From contig NZ_CP039886.1 of assembly GCF_005221285.1 (NCBI RefSeq), forward strand, positions 1,984,001-2,048,000: a stretch of 64,000 bases of DNA. The letters are read 5' to 3'. The translations under genes were made by a program, and so were the position numbers. Within the stretch, counting starts at the first letter, position 1, and each line of letters starts with the position of its first letter. The notes under the pieces are model-generated. The model saw only the letters and a list, made by a program, of their open reading frames with translations. It was not told the origin of the DNA and searched no databases. Shown one piece after another: positions 9,624 to 22,200 of this stretch. The DNA comes from Neisseria flavescens. GTDB taxonomy: Bacteria; Pseudomonadota; Gammaproteobacteria; Burkholderiales; Neisseriaceae.

Positions 9624-10201
9624 CAAACAAAACATTTGCAAAATTGCAACATCAAGAAACCCTACAACATACAGCCCATATGCCGAACCCGGCCTCGACC
9701 CCACTCCTCCGAATGCCCTCGCCGCCCCAACCGCAGCCAAGTGGTACAAAACAAAACATTACAAAACAAGATATTAAATATCAGGCAAGCCAAGCCTACC
9801 CGCCTGCCCAAACCGATGCCGTCTGAAACCTCCACCGGCAGACAACATCCCCCTTCCTGCCGGACAACACTAGATCCAATACTCCATTGTAAAATAGGGA
9901 AATATTTCATCGATTTCTAAAATATTGCCGGCTTTCTGTTACAATATAAGGTCGAATTCTTCCCGATATCGTTTCCGAAAACGCAGCACTTGGTTTGTCC
10001 CAAGCTTACAGACCATATGGGCAAGGGCGAATATGCAAAAACTAGATAAAACTAGATAAAACTAGATAAAACTAGATAAAACTAGATAAAACTAGATAAA
10101 ACCGCATACAGCCGCTCAGTACCCAAGATATACGCCTGCCGCCTCTATCGATTCGGAATAGCGGATTGGCTATCTCAAACATATTTTAAAGGGGTTATAT
10201 T
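9624..10201 (+). promoter_or_regulatory. intergenic leader of the giant adhesin
   Basis: About 580 bases without a credible gene. It holds a lone ATGCCGTCTGAA at 9819-9830, an AT-rich patch with TACAAT at 9940-9945 that could be a -10, the six-fold decamer repeat at 10041-10100, and a strong AAAGGGG ribosome site (10188-10194) ahead of the ATG at 10202. I could not assign a convincing -35/-10 pair. Confidence 0.4.
10041..10100 (+). repeat. decamer tandem repeat ACTAGATAAA x6
   Basis: Six perfect, uninterrupted copies of a 10-bp unit, preceded by AAAA. They lie 102-161 bases upstream of the giant adhesin start codon and outside any gene. Perfect short tandem repeats in neisserial adhesin leaders (for example the tetramers before nadA) change copy number and tune transcription; the same role here is inference. 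The 10-bp unit is close to one DNA helical turn. Confidence 0.9.
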
Positions 10202-13200
10202 ATGAATAAAGTATTCCGAGTGATTTGGAGTCAAGCAACCCAATCTTGGGTGGCAGTATCCGAATTAACCAAAGCACATAAAAAACAAAGCTCATCAAAT
10301 GCACAAAAAAGTGCGGTCAAATTTTCAGGCAATTTTATTAAATCTTCAGCCATCGCCTTGACGTTATTAAGCGGTAGTGCGGCTTATGCGGCTGATGCTG
10401 CAAGTGGGTTGATTCAGATTAATTCAACTGGGACGGCTACTGCAAGTGGTAGCGAATCTATTGCTGTTGGTAAAGACTCAAAAGCAACATCCGATACTGC
10501 TGTAGCTATCGGTAAGGATGCTGAAGCAAGTGGTAAGCAATCTGTGGCATTGGGAAATAAAGCGAAAGCTACAGGCGAGAATAGTTATGCCATTGGATGG
10601 GGAAGCAATGCAAGTCATCCTAGATCTATTTCTATAGGGTATAACTCTGCTGCAAGGCATAATAATAGTCTTGCTTTAGGTTATAACACAATAGCAAGTG
10701 GTCCTTCATCTGTAGCATTGGGAGCTGGATCGAACGCGCTAGGTGACGATAGTTATGCCATAGGATATGGCAGTAAAACAAATACCGGTGCTAATTTTGC
10801 AATGGCTTTTGGTAACTCCAGTAAAGCAAATAAAGCTAATGATATTGCTTTCGGTAAAGAAGCTGAAACTCGAGATCAAGGTCAAGGTCATAGTATTGCC
10901 ATTGGTTATGGTGCTATGTCGGGAACTAACAATGCTGGGAAAAATCTTAATGGTAATGATGCAGGCGGTGTAGCTATTGGTACTGGTGCTTATACAGGGG
11001 TAAATCAAACTGATGGACGCTCTGTAAACTCTTCTGTTGCAGTAGGGGCCGGTGCCGGAGCAGGATTTAGAAAGTTAGATAATAATGGTATGCCTGTGCA
11101 GAATGCTACAGATGTTGATAATAATGATGAAGTGCTGAAAAAAGCGTTTGGTGTTAAAAATGTTGCAGATTATCAAAAAATAGCAGGTGGTACTAACGGA
11201 TACACAAATGTAAATATTAATGAAGGCACAGCCTTAGGTCGTAATGCACGTGCTATAGGAGACCAATCTGTGGCAATAGGGGCTCAAACTATTGCTGGTA
11301 TGGGTGCTATTGCATTAGGTGGAAATGATATTACTCAATTTGCAAATAAAAAATATTACAAATCAACCAAAGAAAATTTTGCTGTTACAGAAACAATAGA
11401 CCATAATCAAGATGCAAAAATATCAGATGACACGATTAGTGGTGCATATAATAGACTTGTTGGTACTGCGTTAGATACACAATATAAAGCGACTTATGCA
11501 CAAGATGGTTCAGTAGTATTAGGAGCACAAGCTCATTCAGGAACACCATTGGGAACGGCACTTGGTACGAATGCTTTGGTGCGTAAAGGTGCTTTCGGTG
11601 CAACGGCAATCGGTGCGGGTTCACAAGTTCAAGCTAATGCCGAAGCGGCGGTAGCCATCGGTATGGGATCTTTTGCCGATGGTAAGTATGCAGTGGCGGC
11701 AGGTACGGCTTCTTTGGCAAAAGAAGGCGATGTGGCAATCGGCTTGGGCACTAACGCGCGAGGCGATTCCTCTATTATGATTGGCGGTGCGGATGTTGAA
11801 TCAGCCTCTAAACAATCCACAACTTTTGAAAAAGCCATTGGCGTAAATGAAAAAGGTGGTGTAATTGCAAAAGATGTAGTTGAGAAAATTAATGGTAAAG
11901 AGGTTACTCGCCATTATACTTTCGCGGCGACTAAGACGACAACAGGTACCGTTGCAGCAGCCTTTCAAGAGCTGACTGGGCACGCTATGGACGTATCCAG
12001 TCTTGACTTTAGCAAGGCTGAAAATAAAAACGGTCATGCTTCTACTTCTCTAGGGGTGCATTCTTTAGCCAAAGGTAATTTGGCAACAGCCATCGGTACA
12101 AGTGCGCGTGCCGATGTTATCGGTTCTTTGGCATTGGGTACAGGGGCGCATGCAACCCTTCAAAATGCGGTGGCAATCGGTACGGGTTCTACAACCGAAC
12201 TGTTGGGAACACGCCAATTAAGTGTGAACTATGACAGCGACGGCAATATTGTTTCTGATGACTCAAAAGATATAGCCTACACATTTAAATGGGCGGGCGG
12301 CACTAACACCTCTGAAGGCGACGTCGTGTCTTTCGGTAGCTCCGGCGCAGAACGCCAATTAAAAAACGTGGCAGCCGGTCGCGTGGCGGAAGATTCTACC
12401 GATGCAATCAACGGCTCCCAGTTAAACTCCATCACCAAAAAAATTGCAGCAGGTTTTAACACAAGCGGTAATGTGGTAACGGGATCTTCAGGCGAATTCA
12501 CATCTAAAAAAGCAAATACAGATTCCGCGGATAAGGCTTATGAAACCGCAATCCGTTCGCAAGATAAAGTCCAACTCCAAGTCGGCAACAACTTGAAGTT
12601 AGACCGTGATGAAACCGAAGTTGAAATTGAAGTTCAGGATGATTTTGACAAAACCAAAACAGTTAAAAAGAAAGTCAAAAAAGCTGATTTTGCCTACAGC
12701 CTGAACCCTGTATTAACCAACCTGACCAGCGCAGAGTTTAAAGCCGACGGCAAACCGACGGTGAACATCAGTTCAGACGGCATTACCATTACGCCCGCTG
12801 CGCCGACGACCGGCGGTGAGCAAAAACCGAATGTTAGTCTGACCGAAAACGGCTTAAACAACGGCGGCAATACGATTACCAATGTAGCCGGCAACCTAAA
12901 TGGTGCGAAAAAAGATACAGATGCACCAAAGACCAATGCGGCAGCACCAAATACAACGGATAAAAATGGTGATAAATACATTAATCCAAACAATGCGGCA
13001 ACCGTAGGCGATGTATTGAATGCAGGCTGGAACTTGCAAGGAAATGGCACGGCAAAAGATTTTGTTACCGCTTATGACATCGTTAATTTTATTGACGGCG
13101 AAGGTACAAGTGTATCTGTTGAAAATACAGATAATAAAACCAGTAAAATCAAATACAGCGTAAACCTCGGCGATGGTTTGGAAAAAGATGCTACGACCAA

Positions 13201-16200
13201 CAAAATCAAAGCCAAAGCAGGCAATGGTGTGACTGTTGATGCAGACGGCATTAAGGTTAATACAGGTAAAGGCCTCAAAATTGATGCGGTAGACGGCAAC
13301 AAAGTTGCGGTTGATACTGATGATGAAACAATCACTGTCGGCACAGACGGCAAAGTGAAGGCGGTGACAGGTTCGACCGAAACGGTTACAGATACTAACA
13401 AAGGTACTGATGAAAAAGCGGGTCAAGTGCGTCCTGTTAAAGCAGATAAAGGCAAACTGGCAACAGTTGATGCGGTGGCAAATGCCGTCAACAATGCCGC
13501 GTGGAGCATTACGTCCGATACCGACGGCGGCAGCTTCGCAACGTCCGGTCATACCAAAACCACCGAAAAAATCAGCGCGGGCGGCAGCGTAACCTTTAAA
13601 GCAGGCGACAACCTGATAATCAAACAGAAAGGTACGGACTTTACCTACTCGCTCAATCCGATTTTGAACGGGCTGACATCGGCAGAGTTTAAAGGCACAG
13701 GTGAAAATGCGCCGATTACCAAACTGACCAATGCAGGCATTACGGTAACAACACCGGCAGATGCGGTTGCAAATACGCCGGAGAAAACGGTAACGCTGAA
13801 TCAAGACGGCTTGAACAACGGCGGCAATGCGATTTCTAATGTGAAATCTAATCTTCCTGCTACTAAAAATAGCGACACTGCAAATACAGCAGCTGCGCCA
13901 AGTAATGCCACGAAAACTCAAGCAGTGCCAAATACAACGAATACGAAAGGCACAGATTATGTCAATCCAAACAATGCCGCTACCGTGGGTGACGTATTAA
14001 ATGCAGGTTGGAACTTGAAAGGCAAGGGCACAGCGGTTGACTTTGTAAAAGCCTACGATACTGTGGATTTTGTGGACGGTGATGGCACAACTGCGTCTGT
14101 TGAAAGCAAGGATGGTCAAACCTCGACAGTGAAATACAGTGTAAACACCACGACAATCAAGCCCGATACAGCTAATGCAGGTAAGGTTAAAGCAGAAGGA
14201 ACAGGCAATACATTTGCAACAGCAGAAACTGTAGCAAGTGCGATTAATGATGCCTATTGGAAAGCAGCGGCTTCAGGTAATGGTGCAACAACGGATGTAG
14301 CAGACAATGTGAAAGCTGGTGATACGGTGACCTTTAAAGCAGGCAAAAACTTAACGGTTACACACAACAATACGAATAAATCGTTTGAGTTTGCAACCAC
14401 TGATACACCGGAGTTTAGCTCTGTTCAATTTGGTAATAATGGTCCGAAAATCACCAACGACGGCAACACAATCAAAGTTTCCGGCGCGAATGGCACTGAT
14501 TCGGTCAAAATCACCAATGTTGCTGACGGTAAAGACGACAATGATGCTGTAAACGTAAGCCAATTAAAAGCAAGCGGTTGGAATATCGCGGGCAACGGCA
14601 AAACCAAAGTCGATACAATCAATAAAGACGACCAAGTGAATTTCTTGAATGGTAGTGGCACAACGGTATCTGTGACTAAAGATACTGACAAGGCAGGCAA
14701 AGAAACTGGCAACGTAAACGTCAAATACGACGTGAACGTTGGCAATGGTTTACAGAAAGATACGGCAAACAATACTATTTCTGTAAAACCAGCGGATAGC
14801 ACAATTACCGTTGGTACAGATGGCGTAAAAGTAAACACGGGCGATATTGCAACGGAATCAACGGGTAAGGCAACAACTGCATTAGATAAAGCGATTGCAG
14901 AAGCGACCAAGGAATTGGCTGAAGCGACCAAGGCTGGGGATACTGCTGCACAGCAAAAAGCACAAGAGAAACTTAATGCTGCAAATAAAGCAAAAGCTGA
15001 TGCAGGCAAACAGATTGCGACGGTAGAAAATGTCACTGAAGCCATCAACAAGGCGGGTTGGAATGCCATTGCTGCTAAAACTGAAAATGGAGAGGTGTCA
15101 GGCGAAGCAACGCAACTTGTGAAACCGGGCGAAACCGTTATATTTGAAGCAGATAAAAACATCAAGATTGCTCAAAATGGAAGTAAATTCACATTCTCGA
15201 CAAAAGATAATGTTGAATTTAAATCTGTCAAAGTCGGCGAAGAAAAAGACGGCAAAAAACCGGTCAGCCTGACAACTGAAGTGGCAAAACCTGCCGATAA
15301 TAATCAGACAGGAAAAGCCCCGACGACCGCGTTGAATATCAGCAGCGGCGCGGGTAAGGATGCGAAACCGACGCAGATTACAGGCGTGGGTTCGGTGTTG
15401 AATGCAACAACGGTTACAAGCGCACCGGACGGCACCGCGCCGGCAAACCAACCGAAATTGGTTAATTTAGGTACGGCTCACGGTCAAACAGCATTAGACA
15501 ATAACATACTAAACTCTGCCGCCACTGTGCGCGATTTGGCAAATATGGGCTGGAAAGTTTCGGCAGATAAAGTAACCGGCGCAGACGATAAGTCATACAG
15601 TGATGTGGTGAGAAATGCGGACGAAGTGAAATTCGTCGGCACAAATGCCGCCAAAGTATCGGGTAAAACCGTGAACGGCGTGCGCACCATTACCGTTGAT
15701 GTGGAAGTGCCCGATGTTAAAACTGCCAAGCTGGTTTCAAGCACCGACGGTTCTGTGATTGCGCCCTCAACTGATTCCAAATTTCAAGACGCATTAAAAA
15801 CTGCAAAAGACGAGTTGGCCGCATTGTCTAAAGATGCGACAGATAAACAGAAGAAAGAGGCTGAGAAAAAAGTCAAAGATGCCGAAACGGCATTAAATAA
15901 TGCTTTGGATGACAAAGGTGTTGCTACGGCTAAAAACGTTGCGGATATGATTAACAATTCCGGCTTCACGCTGAAAACATCCAAAGCTGAAGGCGGCAAC
16001 AAAGATACCGCATCGGTAGGCAGCGAAGTCATCAACCCGGGTAAAACCGTTGAAATGGTTGCAGGTAAAAATCTGACTGTGAAACAGGATGCGGGCGGCA
16101 AAGTAACTTACAGCTTGAATCCGGAATTAATTAACCTGACCTCCGCTGAGTTCAAAGCCAACGGCAAACCGACGGTGAACATCAGTTCAGACGGCATAGT

Positions 16201-19200
16201 CATCACGCCGAACAGCAAAACTTCGCCTACCGTCAGCTTGACCGAAAACGGCTTAAACAACGGCGGCAATGCGATTACCAATGTAGCAGGTAATTTACCG
16301 AGCACTAAAAATAATGATGCTGCTGCAACAGACCCAAGTAATGCGACTAAATCTCAAGCAGCCCCAACTTTAGGAAATACTGCAAATCAGGTAAATCCAA
16401 CGAATGCAGCGACAGTATCTGACGTATTGAACGCTGGTTGGAATTTACAAGGTAATGGTAATGCTGTAGATTTTGTAAAACCATACGATACTGTGAACTT
16501 CGTCAATGGCGATGGCACATCTGTTGCTGTGGAAAGTGAAGATGGAAAAACATCTACTGTGAAATACAGCGCAAACCTTGGCGATGGTTTAGAAAAAACC
16601 GGCGACAATAAAATCAAGGTGAAAGCAGCAGATAAGTCTTTAGAAGTAACAAATGAAGGCGTTAAAGTAAAAGCTGCCGATAACACCCTTACAACCGATA
16701 CCAACGGCTTAAAAGTTAATACCGGTAGTATCACTACAGCAGCCGTGCCGACAGTAACTGCGGGCGATGAAAACAAAATCGCTACCGTAGGCAACGTGGC
16801 AGATGCCATTAAAGCGGCTGCTTGGAATGCAACTTCGGCTGCCACAACAAGCGGTGAAAATACGGGTACGAAAGTTCAGCCAGTGAAAGCGGGCGAGACT
16901 GTGACGTTTGAAGCGGATAAAAACATCAAGATTGCCCAAGCTGATGGTAAATTCACTTTCTCAACAAAAGATAATGTTGAGTTCAACACAGTGAAAGTAG
17001 GTGCGCCAGAAACTTATAAGGATGAGAATGGTCAATCAGTCGTGAAAGCGAATGATGGTAAATTCTATCCAGCGAGTAAGGTGGTTAATGGTGTGCCGAA
17101 TAAAGGTGCCCAAGAAGTTCCGGCTGATAAGGTGAAAGCTGAGAATCCTCAAGTGTCTTTCACAAGAAAAGATGCGAAACTAGCTGAGAATAATGATACA
17201 GGTAAAGTGCCTAGCACAGCACTAGATGTGTCTTCAACGGATGGCAAACCGACTCAAATTACGGGTGTGGGTTCTACTCTGAACGTTAAACCAGTGGATA
17301 CCAATCCGAATGGTACGGCGACAACGGGTAATGCACGTCCTAACCTGATTGATTTGGTAGGCACAGACGCTAAAGCAGTGAATAAAAACGCTGCGGCGAC
17401 GGTAGGTGACTTACAAAATATGGGCTGGGTGGTTTCATCTGATAAAGCAACGGGTACAACAGGCGAATACAAAGATGTGGTGAAAAATGCGAATGAAGTG
17501 AGATTTGTTGGCGAAGGGACTGCGGTTGTATCGGGTAAGACAGATGGCAATGTACGTACAATCACAGTGAAAGTGAATGACCAAGTGTCAACGAATAATG
17601 CGGTAACCCCAGTGGTTTATACCAAAGCGGATGGCACGAAAGTATATCCGGTTAAGAATGCACAGGGTAATATTGAGTACCATACAACGCCAGATGGTAA
17701 AGGTGAGGGAGACCAAAAGGTAGATGACAGTGACGTTATTACATCCGTTAATGGACCAAAAGGTACAACTAAACCAACTACCTTGTCTAATGTAGCTGGC
17801 AACCTAAATGGTGCGAAAAAAGATACAACTGCGCCGACAAACGAAGCAGCTAAACCGGATAATGCAGACACTATCAAAAATAATGCTGCAACCGTGGGTG
17901 ATGTATTGAATGCAGGTTGGAACTTACAAAACAATGGTGCAGCGAAAGACTTCGTGAAACCATTTGACACTGTAAACTTCGTGAACGGTGGTAACACTGT
18001 GGCTATAGTAACAACAAAAGCAGATGGCACAGCAAGCGATGTGACTTTCAACGTAACAGGCTTGCCAATTGCTACGACAATTGCAACACCAAATGGTCCA
18101 GTTCAATTGACGAAAGTAGGCGACAATTATTACCCTGTGAAAGCTGATGGCACACCAAACATCGAAAAAGATGGCGACGGCAACCCAACAAATGGATATG
18201 TGAAAGCTGACGATGGTAAATACTATCCTGCTAGTGATGTAACATTCACAAAAAATCCAGATACAAATGTGACTACTGTAACACCAAAAGAGGGCAAAAA
18301 ACCTGTTACATTTGGTAATAGCTTGACAAACCCTAACGTGGTGAACACAACAGATGCTCCAAATAATGCGGTAACAGCGCCAACTACATTGAATAATGTG
18401 AAAAACAACATTCCAGCAGTGAATGATGCTGATAAAAAAGTAACAAACGCTGATGGAACAGATAAACCAAATGCAGGTGATGTAGCAAACATCAACAAAG
18501 CTCCATTGACAGCAAAAGAAGCAGCAGACTTGTTGAAACCTATGAAAGATGGAAAAGCAAATCCTAACTTTGTAGGCAACAATGCAGCAACTGTCTCTGA
18601 CGTATTGAATGCGGGCTGGAATTTACAAAACAATGGCGCAGCGAAAGACTTCGTGAAACCATATGACACTGTGAACTTCCGAGATGGTGGTAATACTACA
18701 GTAACTGTTACAACAGATGATAACTTAACATCTCATGTACAAGTGAATGTAACAGGACTTCCTGTATCTAACACAATCACAGACCCAGCAACAGGTAAAC
18801 AAGTACCAGTGGTAAAAGTAGGCGATGCGTTCTACCGTACGAATCCAGATGGCACACCAAATATCGAACGAAACGATGAAGGTGAACCAACTAATGGTTA
18901 TGTACGTGCCAACGATGGCAAATTGTATCCACGTGATGCAGTAGAGGTAACTCCAAATGCAGCGGATCCAACACAGCCACCAACAATCACACCGAAAGCT
19001 GATGCAAAACCAACGACAGTGAACACTAACTTGGTAAATCCAAATGTGGACAACACAACAGATAACCCAGGTAACAATGTAAACACGCCTAACCAATTAG
19101 GTAATGTTGCAAACGGTGCGAAAACTTTCAATGCTGTGGATGCAGATGGTAAAGACTATGTGAAAGCGAACAATGGTAAATACTATGAACCAAGCAAAGT

Positions 19201-22200
19201 GAATGCAGATGGATCCTTGAAAGATGGTACAGATGCGACAGCAGATGCAAAAAATCCATTGGTATTAGCTAATGATGGTAAATGGTATCCAGCGGATAAA
19301 GTAAGCGATAAAGGTACTCCAGAAGCAGGGGCTACCGCAGTGGAAAATCCATTGGCACCTAAAAATGCAGCAGGACAACCATTAGTACGAGCAAAAGATG
19401 GTAAATGGTATACACCAGCTGATGTACAACCGAATGGCTTGCCAACACCTACAGCACAACCACAAGATAATGCAATTAACAACAAAGCAGGTCTTGTAGA
19501 CTTTGCAAACTCTAACCCTAATAACGCTGCGACAATTGGCGACTTACAAAACATGGGTTGGGTCGTATCTGCACCAGGTAATAGCTACTCTGATCAAGTA
19601 CGTAACGCAAACGAAGTACAATTCGTGGGCGAAGGTACAGCTATTGTGACTGGTAAAACAGATGACAAAGGTGTTCGTACGATTACTGTGAAAGTAGATA
19701 ACCAAGTATCTACAAACAATTCGGTAACTCCAGTAGTTTACACAGATAAAAACGGCAACACTGTATATCCAATTAAGGATGACAAAGGTAATGTGGCATA
19801 CCATACAACTCCAGATGGAAAAGGAAAAGGCGATACAGTCGTTCCAAATGGTGATGTGAATACATCTGTGAATGGTCCTAAAGATGAGCAAGGCAATACT
19901 CGTCCAGCATCCTTGGGTAATGTGAAAAATAACATTCCAGCGGTGAATGATGTTGATAAAAAAGTAACAAATCCTGATGGTACAGAAAAAGGAACTGCAG
20001 GAGATGTAAACAATATCAACAAAGCTCCATTGACGGCAACGGAAGCAGCTGACCTATTGAATCCAAGAAAAGATGGAAAACCAAACCCTAACTTCGTAGG
20101 CAACAATGCAGCAACGGTATCTGACGTATTAAACGCAGGTTGGAACTTACAAAACAATGGCACTGCGAAAGACTTTGTGAAACCATATGACACAGTGAAC
20201 TTCATCAACGGCCTTGGTACAACAGCAGTAGTGACAACTCGTGAGGGTAACACCACAAGCGATGTGACTTTCAATGTGAAAGCAGCCAATGGTTCAGTTA
20301 CTGTTGACGAAGATGGTGTGAAAGTAACCACAGGTGAAATGAAGCCGGCTGTAGATGCTAATAATAAGGAAACAGGTGCTATTGCGACATCTGCAAATCC
20401 TGCGACGGCTAAACAGTTAAAAGATGCCTTAGATGCAGCGGTGAAAGAATTAGCGACAGCGAAAGATGCTTTAAAAACAGCGGAAAAAGCGTTAGAAGCA
20501 AATCCGAAAGACCCAGCATTACAACAAGCTGTAGCAGATAAAAAAGCAGAAGTAGCAGCGAAACAAACACCAGTAGACGCAGCACAAAAAGCTCATGATG
20601 AGGCAGGCTTGAATAAAGTAGCTACTGTACAAAATGTAGCGGAAGCCATCAACAATGCTGGCTTTAACTTGACAACATCAGCAGCAACTGGAGGGGAAAA
20701 ACTCAAAGGTGCGAAAAATGATGGCGAGTTAATTAAACCAAGCAATACTGTGGAAATGGTTGCAGGTAAGAACTTAACCGTGAAACAGGATGACAAAGGT
20801 AAGATTACATATGCTACGAAGGATGATGTGACTTTCACAAATGTGAATACTGGCACCTTGAACGTAGGTAGCCCGAATACATACACAGATGGTAAAGGTA
20901 ATACGTACACGAAAGTGGGCGACAACTATTACAACCCAGCTGATGTGGAGAACGGCGCTCCAAAACCAGATGCAACACCAGTGACGATTCCTGCTGATGT
21001 AGTAGTGAAACCAGTAAGCCCTGTAACAATGAAAACAGAAGCAGCGAAACCGGCTAAGAACAATGCTACTGATGCACAACCATCTTCTGCATTGAACATC
21101 ACATCGAAAGATGGCAAACCGACACAAATTACAGGTGTAGGTTCCACATTGAATACAAATGTGGTCAAAACAAGCCCAGAAGGCACACCGACAACACCAG
21201 GTGCAGCACCAAAAACTGAGGATGCTCACTTAGTTGACTTGAAAGGGACTGATGCAGTTCCTGTGAATAAAAACGCAGCAGCTACGGTAGGTGACCTACA
21301 AAATATGGGCTGGGTGGTATCAACCAAAGACGGCAACGGCTATACCGATGTTGTGAAGAACGCCAACAAAGTGGACTTCAAAGGCGGTGCCGGTATTTCC
21401 GTCAAAGGTGAGACGACCAAAGACGGCGTCCGTGAAATCACGATTAGTGTTAAAGATGGTGAGGTAGTCAAACCGAACCAATTTACTGCCAAAGTCAATG
21501 GAACGGATACTCCGGTAACCAAAGTAGGAGACCAATATTACAATACGGCAGATATTGATCCGAAAACCGGCAATCCAAAAGACAATGTAACCCCGGTAAC
21601 TCCTGATAAAGGTACAACCCCGACCAATGCGGGTGACGGTTATGTAACGGGTAATAAGGTTGCAGCTGCAATTCAAAAATCTGGTTTTATTGTAGGTAAG
21701 CAAACAGAAAAATTATCTGCTGCAGACTTCAACGATAAAGATGAAAAAGTGAATCCTGATGATGAACTTCGTTTTGCAGACGGCAACAACACGAAAGTTA
21801 AGTTGGCGACGAAAGTGTCTGTTGATAAAGACGGCAATAAAGTAACCACAACGACGGTAAAAGTCGATGTGACCGGTTTGCCTGTCCAATATACGGATAA
21901 GAACGGTACGCGGGTAACTAAAGTGGGCAACCAATACTTTACCGTTGACGACAAAGGTAACCCGACTGCAACAGAAGTGAAGCCTGAGGATTTGACAACG
22001 AATATGGTTAATCCTGCGGCTGCACCGAATGTTATTGGCGCACCGACGACATTAGGTAATGTAGAAGGCAACTTGGATGGTGCTAAAACTGGCACGACTG
22101 CTCCAACAGATAGCCATGCAGCACCAAATACAGCAGATGCGACAAAACCAAATTATGTAAACACACATAATGCGGCAACTGTAGGCGATGTATTGAATGC

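Noticed and set aside
10041..10100. CRISPR array reading of the direct repeats
   Set aside because: Units are 10 bp with no spacers and no cas genes nearby; it is a simple tandem repeat.
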